In this document: positions 25,763-33,280 of the stretch, in pieces
How the letters are laid out: each line of letters begins with the position of its first letter
Position numbering within the stretch: position 1 is the stretch's first letter
Assembly (NCBI GenBank): GCA_030524715.1
Contig: JAUNGB010000039.1
Coordinates: 1-45,908 of the forward strand
Direction: 5' to 3'
DNA from: Eubacteriales bacterium
Lineage (GTDB): Bacteria > Bacillota > Clostridia > Lachnospirales > Lachnospiraceae
Length of the DNA: 45,908 nt
The notes under the pieces: generated by a model
The model's input: the letters and a program-made list of their open reading frames with translations, nothing else
Databases searched by the model: none
Told to the model about the DNA's origin: nothing
Position numbers and translations under genes: made by a program

Positions 25763-27301
25763 ATGGCACAGATAAATGTAAGCAATCTGACATTCTGTTA
25801 TGAGGGTAGCTTTGACAATATTTTTGAGAACGTTTCTTTCTCTGTGGATACAAACTGGAAACTGGGCTTTATCGGAAGAAACGGAAAGGGAAAAACAACT
25901 TTTCTCAATCTTCTTCTCGGGAAATATGAATTCCGGGGAACAATCCGAGCTTCTACGTTTTTCGACTATTTTCCATATCAGCTATTACCGGAACATATGG
26001 AAAGCTGCGCCGCTGATTTTCTTGAACAAATGAAGCCCGGCTGCGAATTATGGCGGGTTCTTTGCGAACTCGAACAGCTAAAGGTAAACGCAGAGGTTTT
26101 ATACCGCCCGTTTCGCACGCTCAGCCACGGGGAGCGCACAAAGGTCATGCTGGCTGTCCTGTTTTCAGGAGAAAATGACTTCCTGCTGATCGACGAACCA
26201 ACCAATCATCTTGACCAGGAATCAAGAAACGCCGTAAAACATTATCTTTCGCAGAAAAAAGGCTTTATCCTTGTCTCCCATGACAGGGACCTGTTGGATG
26301 CCTGCGTGGATCACGTTCTTGTTTTAAATCGCCGTTCCATTGAAGTACAGGCCGGAAATTTCTCAAGCTGGTGGGAAAACAAAACCCGGAAAGACGCCTT
26401 TGCCCAAACAGAAAACGAAAAGCACCAAAGAGAAATTAACAAGCTGAAAAAGGCATCTGAAAGAACAAAACAGTGGGCAGACAAAAATGAAAAAACAAAA
26501 ATCGGCTTTGACCCTGTAAAGGAACACGACCGAAGTATTGCAACGCGCGCTTTTATCGGCGCAAAAACGAAAAAAATGCAAAGCCGTGTAAAGCAGATGG
26601 AAGAACGTCTAAGCAGGGAAATCGATGAAAAAGAAGGTCTTTTGCAGGATATTGAAAATCCGGCCGACTTAAAGCTTACCCCGCTGCAGCATCACAAGAA
26701 CACATTGATTTCTGCCAGGGACTATGGACTGAAATACTGTGATGGGATATCCTGTATATTTGAACACCTGAATTTTGAGCTTCATCAGGGAGAACGCATC
26801 TTTTTAGACGGCAAAAACGGCTGCGGGAAATCCAGTTTTATCAGAGCAGTTCTCCGGCATCTTTCAGAAAATACAGATGCAGAAGCCCGCCGGGCGGATT
26901 TTACAGAAAGTGGAAGCCTCAGCACAGCCCGGGGCCTTACGGTTTCCTATATCAGTCAGGACACCTCATTTTTAAAGGGAACACTCAGGCAGTTCTGCAG
27001 CCGCCGGCAATTGGAGGAATCGCTTTTTTATGCAATCCTCCGTCAATTGGATATGGAACGAACGCAGTTTACCAAAAACATGGAGGACTTTTCCGAAGGG
27101 CAAAAGAAAAAGGTACTCATAGCTTCCAGCCTTATGACTTCCGCACATTTGTATATCTGGGACGAGCCTCTGAATTACATCGACGTTTTTTCACGGATGC
27201 AGATTGAAAAGCTCCTGCTGGAGTATCGGCCCACCATGCTGGTCGTCGAACACGATATCACGTTCCGGAAAAAAATCGCCACAAAAACAATAAACCTGTA
27301 G
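25763..27301 (+). CDS. Lsa-type ABC-F ribosomal protection protein
   Basis: 512 residues from the ATG at 25763, with AGGAGG before it. Two ABC domains without membrane segments: first Walker A IGRNGKGKTTFLN, signature LSHGERTKVM, Walker B FLLIDEPTNHLDQES; second Walker A GKNGCGKSSFIR, signature-like FSEGQKKKV and Walker B LYIWDEPLNYIDVF. A charged linker of about 60-70 residues (around 205-275) joins them. N-terminal sequence and length fit the Lsa group of ABC-F proteins, which displace lincosamide, streptogramin A and pleuromutilin drugs from the ribosome. It is driven by a perfect promoter and an attenuator leader. The drug range here is inference. Confidence 0.88.
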   Translation: MAQINVSNLTFCYEGSFDNIFENVSFSVDTNWKLGFIGRNGKGKTTFLNLLLGKYEFRGTIRASTFFDYFPYQLLPEHMESCAADFLEQMKPGCELWRVLCELEQLKVNAEVLYRPFRTLSHGERTKVMLAVLFSGENDFLLIDEPTNHLDQESRNAVKHYLSQKKGFILVSHDRDLLDACVDHVLVLNRRSIEVQAGNFSSWWENKTRKDAFAQTENEKHQREINKLKKASERTKQWADKNEKTKIGFDPVKEHDRSIATRAFIGAKTKKMQSRVKQMEERLSREIDEKEGLLQDIENPADLKLTPLQHHKNTLISARDYGLKYCDGISCIFEHLNFELHQGERIFLDGKNGCGKSSFIRAVLRHLSENTDAEARRADFTESGSLSTARGLTVSYISQDTSFLKGTLRQFCSRRQLEESLFYAILRQLDMERTQFTKNMEDFSEGQKKKVLIASSLMTSAHLYIWDEPLNYIDVFSRMQIEKLLLEYRPTMLVVEHDITFRKKIATKTINL

Positions 27302-27316
27302 GTGTGTAAAAAATAC

Positions 27317-27343
27317 GTTACTCTGACCGCAGTGCACAGTAAC
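27317..27343. repeat. Palindromic element with GTTACT/AGTAAC arms
   Basis: 27 bp between the ABC-F and RluA genes. Similar arms with a central CCGCAG occur at 43089-43121, and related ones at 41396-41479. Probably part of a dispersed intergenic palindrome family. Confidence 0.45.
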
Positions 27344-27394
27344 GAAAATACTTGTCAAACATACCTGTAAATCTTGCAGGAGGACAGAAGGGAA

Positions 27395-28276
27395 ATGCAG
27401 AGGACTTTGACTTACAGAATTACGGAGAAAGACTGCGGAACTGAAATTATTCAGTTTCTGCGGGAAAAGGGATTTTCCAGGCGTCTCTTATCCGGTATGA
27501 AGGCCGATAAAGGAGCGATTATTCTGAACGGGGAACGGGGCTTCGGCCATACAGCATTAAAAGAAGGAGATGTTCTTAAGGTTCGGGTTTTGGAGACAGA
27601 ATGCTCAGAGAACATACTTCCTGTGGAAATGAAGCTGGATATTCTTTATGAGGATGAAGATATCCTTGTCATAAATAAGCCCGCGGACATGCCCATCCAC
27701 CCTTCTATAGGGAACTATGAAAACACTCTGGCAAACGGAGTCGCCTATTATTACCGGCAGCAGAGAAAGCCTTTTGTTTATCGATGCATCAACCGCCTTG
27801 ACAGGGATACTACCGGAGGACTGATTCTTGCCAAAAATGCCCTGAGCGCGGCAATCCTTTCCACCCAGATGAAAAACCGCCAAATACGCCGGACTTATCT
27901 GGCGGTTCTGGAAGGTATCCTTCCCGAAAAAGGAACAATTTCCGTTCCGATCGCAAGGATGAAAGGCTCCGCCATTGAACGGGAAGTCAATTTTGAAACA
28001 GGGGAGCCTGCGGTAACCCACTATGAACGGCTGGCGTTCCGTAACGGGCATTCTCTTGCGGAGCTTCATCTGGAAACAGGCCGTACCCATCAGATCCGGG
28101 TACATATGAAATATCTGGGCTTTCCTCTGCCGGGAGACTATCTGTACCACCCTGTTTATGACCGTATCGGACGGCAGGCGTTACATTCCTACCAATTGGA
28201 ATTTATCCATCCGGTTACAGAAGAACCGCTCCTTTTCACCGCGCCCGTGCCGGAAGATTTCCGCAACGCCTTCTGA
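27395..28276 (+). CDS. RluA-family pseudouridine synthase
   Basis: 293 residues from the ATG at 27395; an in-frame TTG at 27374 is possible but the ATG has GAAGGGAA just before it. An S4-like N-terminal domain (RLLSGMKADKGAIILNG) is followed by the catalytic domain with the Asp-bearing motif INRLDRDTTGGLILAKNA and the C-terminal HLETGRTHQIRVHMKYLG. It isomerises uridines in rRNA or tRNA; which position is unknown. It follows the ABC-F gene on the same strand. Confidence 0.92.
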   Translation: MQRTLTYRITEKDCGTEIIQFLREKGFSRRLLSGMKADKGAIILNGERGFGHTALKEGDVLKVRVLETECSENILPVEMKLDILYEDEDILVINKPADMPIHPSIGNYENTLANGVAYYYRQQRKPFVYRCINRLDRDTTGGLILAKNALSAAILSTQMKNRQIRRTYLAVLEGILPEKGTISVPIARMKGSAIEREVNFETGEPAVTHYERLAFRNGHSLAELHLETGRTHQIRVHMKYLGFPLPGDYLYHPVYDRIGRQALHSYQLEFIHPVTEEPLLFTAPVPEDFRNAF

Positions 28277-28395
28277 GCACGGCGGTTCGAAAGTTTCATA
28301 GACTAACTGTTCAATCACTGGATTCATATTTTATTTTCTTAATCAAATAACTCTCCGACGGATTTATGAAATTATAATGAATTTTCGATTTTTCA

Positions 28396-28424
28396 TTGAT
28401 AAAAAATCAGATTAGTGGTACATT
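28396..28424 (+). promoter_or_regulatory. Candidate promoter of a small RNA
   Basis: TTGATA (28396-28401), 17-bp spacer, TACATT (28419-28424). It points to an RNA start near 28431. Confidence 0.5.
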
Positions 28425-28430
28425 AGATAT

Positions 28431-28526
28431 AGAAAGAGCACCCACTCCAAAGTGGATGCCTCTCGAGATGGTAATTGTCCTTACGGACACCGCCTATCCT
28501 GTGGGCAGACAGGATAGGCATTTTTT
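28431..28526 (+). ncRNA. Candidate free-standing structured small RNA
   Basis: About 95 nt between a plausible promoter and a strong terminator, with no coding sense. It could fold into AGAG-CA...CACT-CCAA-AGTG...TG-CCTCT, then GGT-(AATT)-GTCC-TTAC-GGAC-ACC, then the terminator stem. No plus-strand gene follows before the convergent proB gene. I could not match it confidently to tRNA, SRP, 6S, T-box, fluoride or ZTP classes. It may be an sRNA or a riboswitch left without its gene. Confidence 0.5.
28492..28526 (+). terminator. Strong rho-independent terminator of the small RNA
   Basis: An 11-bp perfect stem, GCCTATCCTGT / ACAGGATAGGC with a 6-nt loop, followed by A and TTTTTT. In the proB direction there is no U-tract. 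Confidence 0.85.
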
Positions 28527-28545
28527 ATTGTGTACATACAGGGAT

Positions 28546-29343
28546 TTATCTTTGCGCCACAAATAATGTACCGACTTTTTCACCTTTGACGACGCTGTAT
28601 AATGCCTGTGGGTTTTTCCCATTTGTTACAATAACATCTATTCCCTGCGCTGTGGCAATGTCTGCAGCCTGCAATTTTGTTTTCATTCCGCCGGTTCCCC
28701 GCCTTGAACCGGCGCCCCCTGCGAGTTCATATGTACTGTCATCTATTTTTTCTACACGGCTGATCAATTTCGCGTTCTTTGAAAGTCTGGGGTCTTTGTC
28801 ATAAAATCCGTCAATATCCGACAAAATAACCAGCTTATCAGCTTTGCATAAAACCGCGACTACCGCGGAAAGCATGTCGTTGTCTCCGAAGATTTTTTCT
28901 TCTGATTCAATTTCTTTGTAGCTAACGGAATCGTTTTCATTTACGATCGGGATAATTTCCTGCTCTAACAATGCCTCAAAAGTACTTGCAAGATTTTCTT
29001 TCTTTTCTTCGTCCTTAATATCATCTGCATTTAATAATATCTGTGCAACGGTTTTATTATAATAGCCAAAGAACTTATCATACAGAAACATATTTTCACA
29101 TTGCCCCACTGCCGCTGCCGCCTGTTTCATTCGCAGCTCCGTGGGCTTCTCTTTCAGGTGCATTTTCTGTGCGCCAACAGCTATAGCCCCTGATGACACC
29201 AAGATCACTTCATTTCCCATATTTTGAATATCTGACAATATCAGCGCCAAATCTTCAAACTTTCTTAAATTGCTGTTACCAATTTCATTGGTTAATGTGG
29301 AAGTTCCAACTTTGACAACTATCCGGTTTCTTTTAATTCCCAT
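28546..29343 (-). CDS. proB: Glutamate 5-kinase
   Basis: 265 residues, amino-acid-kinase fold without a C-terminal PUA domain, which is one of two common layouts. Motifs: IVVKVGTSTLTNEIGN, LVSSGAIAVGAQKM, IPIVNENDSVS, FGDNDMLSAVVA and GTGGMKTKLQAA. It makes glutamyl-5-phosphate, the first step of proline synthesis, and is likely inhibited by proline through the kinase domain. proA, usually beside it, is not in the window. Confidence 0.93.
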   Translation of the reverse strand: MGIKRNRIVVKVGTSTLTNEIGNSNLRKFEDLALILSDIQNMGNEVILVSSGAIAVGAQKMHLKEKPTELRMKQAAAAVGQCENMFLYDKFFGYYNKTVAQILLNADDIKDEEKKENLASTFEALLEQEIIPIVNENDSVSYKEIESEEKIFGDNDMLSAVVAVLCKADKLVILSDIDGFYDKDPRLSKNAKLISRVEKIDDSTYELAGGAGSRRGTGGMKTKLQAADIATAQGIDVIVTNGKNPQALYSVVKGEKVGTLFVAQR

Positions 29344-29399
29344 AGCTAAAGTACTCCTTATTATATTATTTAATCATTCGCATTTCCCATTATAGCAAT

Positions 29400-29458
29400 T
29401 TTCCTGCCGACTCGCAATATTTCCTGACGGCTTGTATTATTTCCTGACCGCTCGCCGG
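29400..29458. repeat. Three 20-bp tandem repeats
   Basis: Units of pattern TTTCCTGMCGRCTYGYAWTA start at 29400, 29420 and 29440, exactly 20 bp apart. They lie between proB and the MATE gene, about 75-135 bp before the MATE promoter. Possible regulator sites or a small unstable repeat. Confidence 0.6.
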
Positions 29459-29474
29459 CTGCGTCTGGATTGTG

Positions 29475-29498
29475 TCAAGACTCTCGCGCGAGTCTTGA
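29475..29498. repeat. Inverted repeat TCAAGACTC / GAGTCTTGA
   Basis: A perfect 9-bp stem with TCGCGC between. A T-run (TATTTTTT) comes only about 15 bp later, so it is a poor terminator. It could be an operator between proB and the MATE gene. Confidence 0.45.
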
Positions 29499-29534
29499 TA
29501 CGGGATGCTGCATATATTTTTTACTTCTCCCCTC

Positions 29535-29562
29535 TTGTTCTTTTACGCAGATATGCTATAAT
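29535..29562 (+). promoter_or_regulatory. Promoter of the MATE gene
   Basis: TTGTTC (29535-29540), 16-bp spacer, extended -10 TGCTATAAT ending at 29562. The untranslated leader is about 80 nt with a GC-rich CCCGCTT...AAGCGGCGGG stem. Confidence 0.65.
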
Positions 29563-29651
29563 GCTTCTTGCACTGTTTTGAACGCAGATAAGCATTCCCC
29601 CGCTTCAAGTACGCAGAGCACTAAGCGGCGGGTATGAAGGAGGATTTACAT

Positions 29652-31004
29652 ATGAGGCAGAATTCTGATGCCGGAAATCAGATCATTGAGGGGACCATCT
29701 GGAAACAGTTGCTCTTCTTTTTCTTTCCGATTTTGCTCGGCACTTTTTTTCAGCAATTTTATAACACCATCGATATGGTCATTGTGGGACGTTTTGTGGG
29801 AAAGGAAGCCCTTGCCAGCGTAGGCGGCTCCGCCGGGCAGATCGTAAATCTGGTGGTGGGCTTTTTTACCGGGCTTTCCGCAGGCGCGGGCGTGATCATC
29901 TCCCAGTTTTACGGTGCAAAGGATGCCAGAAGCCTGAATGCGGCCATCCATACCGCCTACGCCTTCTCTCTGGCGGGGAGCGTGATCTTTATGATCCCGG
30001 GGCTTCTGCTCTCTTTTTCTGTCCTGGAGACGATGAACACCCCGGCGGAATTACTGGAAAGCTCCGCCGCCTATCTGAAGATTTATTTCGGCGGCATTGT
30101 TTTTGTTTTTATTTATAATATAGGCTCAGGAATCCTCCGTGCCCTTGGCGATTCCAAACGGCCCCTTTACTATCTGATCATCTGCTCCCTTTTGAATGTG
30201 GTTCTGGATCTGATCATGGTTCTGGCTCTGGGGCTTGGAGTTGCAGGAGTTGCCATTGCCACTGTGATCGCCCAGGCATTCAGCGCCGGACTGGTCACAA
30301 GGGCCTTGATGAAGCCCGGCAATCTCTACCAATTAAAGCTTCGTCACATCCGCTTTCATCCAAGGGTGCTGAAATCCCAGCTCTACGTGGGACTTCCCGG
30401 CGGCTTTCAGTCTGTCATGTACAGTCTGTCCAATATTATTATCCAGTCGGCTGTCAATGTCTACGGTACGGATACCACGGCGGCATGGGCGGCGTATGGA
30501 AAGCTGGACGCGCTTTTCTGGATGATCAGCGGGGCGTTCGGCGTTTCCATCACAACCTTTGTAGGCCAGAATTACGGCGCCGGAAAATACGACCGTATCG
30601 AAAAAAGCGTCCGCATCTGTCTTGCCATGGACTGTGTTGTTTCTATCTTTATAGCCGGATTTTTGATTTTGTTCCGCAGCCCGCTGTTTGGCATCTTCAC
30701 CAGCGACAGCGAGGTTGTCCGGATCGGCTCCGATATGCTGAAAACCATCACTCCGTGCTATGTGGTATTTATATTTATTGAGATATATTCCAGCGCGCTT
30801 CGCGGCTTAAGCGACGTAATCATCCCCACGATTCTGACCCTGTGCGGAGTATGCCTCTTAAGGATCGCATGGATTTTTGTGGTAGTTCCCATAAAACCTT
30901 CCATCCATACCGTCATTCTCAGCTATCCGGTCACCTGGATCACGACTTCTGTTCTGTTCATCATTTACTATCAGTACAGAAAGCGCAGGCTCTGGCCATC
31001 GTAA
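29652..31004 (+). CDS. MATE family efflux transporter
   Basis: 450 residues from the ATG at 29652; AAGGAGG lies eight bases upstream, whereas the ATG at 29634 lies before it. Twelve hydrophobic segments in two six-helix halves; the N-terminal helix carries FFFPILLGTFFQQFYNTIDMVIVGRFVG, read here as the typical first helix of the MATE family in two parts. It should exchange Na+ or H+ for organic cations or drugs. It stands alone with its own promoter and a terminator. Confidence 0.92.
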   Translation: MRQNSDAGNQIIEGTIWKQLLFFFFPILLGTFFQQFYNTIDMVIVGRFVGKEALASVGGSAGQIVNLVVGFFTGLSAGAGVIISQFYGAKDARSLNAAIHTAYAFSLAGSVIFMIPGLLLSFSVLETMNTPAELLESSAAYLKIYFGGIVFVFIYNIGSGILRALGDSKRPLYYLIICSLLNVVLDLIMVLALGLGVAGVAIATVIAQAFSAGLVTRALMKPGNLYQLKLRHIRFHPRVLKSQLYVGLPGGFQSVMYSLSNIIIQSAVNVYGTDTTAAWAAYGKLDALFWMISGAFGVSITTFVGQNYGAGKYDRIEKSVRICLAMDCVVSIFIAGFLILFRSPLFGIFTSDSEVVRIGSDMLKTITPCYVVFIFIEIYSSALRGLSDVIIPTILTLCGVCLLRIAWIFVVVPIKPSIHTVILSYPVTWITTSVLFIIYYQYRKRRLWPS

Positions 31005-31005
31005 A

Positions 31006-31042
31006 AAGAGCGCCGTCAGACATCACGGCGGCGTTCTTTTTC
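31006..31042 (+). terminator. Terminator of the MATE gene
   Basis: CGCCGT / ACGGCG stem with flanking partial pairing, then GTTCTTTTT. It lies just after the stop. Confidence 0.65.
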
Positions 31043-31107
31043 ACAGTAAAATGGCCATACCCCTGCTTAGAGCTCTGTGCACTTGAAACGGGGTATGCTT
31101 ATCTGCG

Positions 31108-31518
31108 TTAATAGATAAACTTTCTGATCCAAAGGTGGTTCTGGCCATGCTTATATTCATAGGCCAGTTCATCCATACTTTTTTTCACCATATAGATGCC
31201 CAGCCCGCCCACAGGCCTTTCTTCTGCCGGGAGCGTAACATCCGCATCCTCTTTTTCCAGGGGATTAAAGGGAACTCCGCTGTCGATAAATTCCAGTTCC
31301 ACCTTCTTCGGCTCTTCCTTGATATCGCATCGGACCGTTACCTGCCCCACTTCCGGAGCATAGGCATAATGGGCAATATTTACATAGATTTCTTCCACAG
31401 CAATTCCGATCTGCATCATAAGCTTAAAGGAACAGTCGGCCGCTTCCAGCTCTGCCTCTATAAATTCCCGGACTTTATCCAAATTTTCCAGTGTTGCCTC
31501 CAAAATCAGTTCTTTCAT
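31108..31518 (-). CDS. RsbW/SpoIIAB-type ATP-binding protein
   Basis: 136 residues, a stand-alone GHKL ATPase domain. N-box EEIYVNIAH has the Mg-binding Asn at residue 47 and His 50, G1 is DSGVPFNPL (79-87) and G2 GGLGIYMVKK (104-113). In the family it is a Ser/Thr kinase that acts on a STAS protein or binds a sigma factor; neither is encoded here. It is the last gene of a five-gene minus-strand operon, 58 bp after the phosphatase. Its partner may be elsewhere in the genome, or the operon works differently. Confidence 0.88.
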   Translation of the reverse strand: MKELILEATLENLDKVREFIEAELEAADCSFKLMMQIGIAVEEIYVNIAHYAYAPEVGQVTVRCDIKEEPKKVELEFIDSGVPFNPLEKEDADVTLPAEERPVGGLGIYMVKKSMDELAYEYKHGQNHLWIRKFIY

Positions 31519-31576
31519 AACTACAATCCTTTCATTCTAGGAGGAATCCGCTTTCTTTATGCGTTTCTTCTCCCTG

Positions 31577-33259
31577 CTATATGGACTTGATTTTAACGGC
31601 CAGCATGGTAATATCATCAAACTGGGGCGCTTCTCCATTAAAAATATCGATATCCTCTTTCACGGCCTTTAATAACTGCTCCGGTGAAGCGTCCGGTTCT
31701 TTATTTAAGGACTGCAGCATTCGCTCCGTCCCATAAAGCTCTTCCTCAGAATTTGTCGCCTCGGGCACGCCGTCCGTATAAACAAATATCGTATCTCCCA
31801 CATTCAATAGAATATCATATTCCCGGTAACGGCTTCCTTCCATTCCTGCAAGTACGAGGCCATGTCTGTCTTTCATCAGTTCAAACGCCCCGCCTGCCCT
31901 TCTGATAGCCGGATATTCATGTCCTGCATTGGCCGCCGTCATTTTTCCGGTGGATATTTCATAAATGCCAAGCCATACCGTCACAAACATTTCCGCGTCG
32001 TTATTCTCGCACAATTGATTGTTTACCGTTTCCAGGATCTCCTTGGGAGACGCCCCTGTCAACGCCTTATTCTTTATCAGGGTTTTGGCGATGACCATGA
32101 ATAGAGAAGCCGGAACTCCCTTTCCGGATACGTCCGCGATCACCAGCGCAAGATGGTCGTTATCAACCAGAAAGAAATCATAGAAATCCCCTCCCACTTC
32201 CTTTGCCGGGTTCATGGAAGCATAGATTTCAAACTCATCCCTATCCGGAAACGGCGGAAAAATGCTCGGCAGCATAGACGCCTGAATATCGGTTGCAACA
32301 GAAAGCTCCGCTCCGATCCGTTCTTTTTCTGATGTTGCTTTTACCAGGTTATCGATATAGACCGTAATATCCTGCTCCATCTGCGCAAAAACAGTGCTGA
32401 GGTTTTCCAATTCGTCTCCGGTATGTATATCCAGTTTTTGGAAAACGGATTCTTCTTTAAGCGAAAGTCCCCTTTCCTTTTCTTTCACATAGCAGGAGGC
32501 CGCGCCAGCCAGCTTGTTGATGGGATTAATGATCGTTTTATTAATGACACGTATCGCCAGAAAAATAACGATCAGAATAAATATAACCAAAAAGAATATC
32601 TGATAGCGGAGATAATCATGCCGGTCCTGCATCACCTGATTCATGTCAATATCCACCATCGCATAAGCAATGACATTCCCGTCCGTCCCTACGAAGGCCG
32701 CGCCTGCGGAACAAAGCCATCCGAACTCTTCTGTTTTCGTGATATATGCAGGGAATCCACCCTCTGGATCCTGAAAGACACCGTAATTCTGCTCATAAAT
32801 GATATCCCATGTTCCGGCAGGACATGCGGTTTCTGACTGATCCGCATCAATAATATAGACGCAGGTTTTAGAATCCGGATCTACATAGATGATATACAGG
32901 GATTTTACCTCATTTGCCTTTTTCACTCCGTCCAGCGTTTCATACAATTCCTGATATTCTGTGTCCTTGATTTTGTCATATTCCGCTAAATATGCTTCTT
33001 CCTGCCCGGCGTCCTCCCATACGGGAGCCGGATTCTGAAGATAGATCTCTGCCACGCCTTCTACATATCGCTGGATCTGCCTGTGATCCACAACAGATAC
33101 TGTGGTCTTTGCCACGTTCATTGCCAGATTGCGGTAGTGCTCATCCATGGTCCTTGCATAAATATTATAACTGATCGATGTCATTCCTGTTGTCAACAGT
33201 ATTACAATAAATAATATCAGTAAAACTGACTTTTTCCGAATAGAAAATCTGACTTTCAT
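31577..33259 (-). CDS. Membrane RsbU/SpoIIE-type PP2C phosphatase with sensor domain
   Basis: 560 residues. Helix at about 12-32, extracytoplasmic region about 33-215, second helix about 222-243 (FFLVIFILIVIFLAIRV), HAMP-like region to about 300, then a SpoIIE-type PP2C domain about 335-560. Metal-site motifs are present: GGDFYDFF, VIADVSGKGVPASLFM, VYTDGVPEATN and FDDITMLAV. It should remove phosphate from a protein in response to an outside signal. The sensor part (WDIIYEQNYGVF, FGWLCSAGAAFVGTDG) looks Cache-like, inferred. It follows the MATE fusion gene by 21 bp. Confidence 0.9.
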   Translation of the reverse strand: MKVRFSIRKKSVLLILFIVILLTTGMTSISYNIYARTMDEHYRNLAMNVAKTTVSVVDHRQIQRYVEGVAEIYLQNPAPVWEDAGQEEAYLAEYDKIKDTEYQELYETLDGVKKANEVKSLYIIYVDPDSKTCVYIIDADQSETACPAGTWDIIYEQNYGVFQDPEGGFPAYITKTEEFGWLCSAGAAFVGTDGNVIAYAMVDIDMNQVMQDRHDYLRYQIFFLVIFILIVIFLAIRVINKTIINPINKLAGAASCYVKEKERGLSLKEESVFQKLDIHTGDELENLSTVFAQMEQDITVYIDNLVKATSEKERIGAELSVATDIQASMLPSIFPPFPDRDEFEIYASMNPAKEVGGDFYDFFLVDNDHLALVIADVSGKGVPASLFMVIAKTLIKNKALTGASPKEILETVNNQLCENNDAEMFVTVWLGIYEISTGKMTAANAGHEYPAIRRAGGAFELMKDRHGLVLAGMEGSRYREYDILLNVGDTIFVYTDGVPEATNSEEELYGTERMLQSLNKEPDASPEQLLKAVKEDIDIFNGEAPQFDDITMLAVKIKSI

Positions 33260-33280
33260 AGTCTTCTGCCCTCGTATGTA

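Noticed and set aside
28431-28526. Fluoride, T-box, ZTP or SRP RNA identity for the small RNA
   Set aside because: Fragments such as GATGG or ACCGCC occur, but the order and the other conserved blocks of those families are missing.
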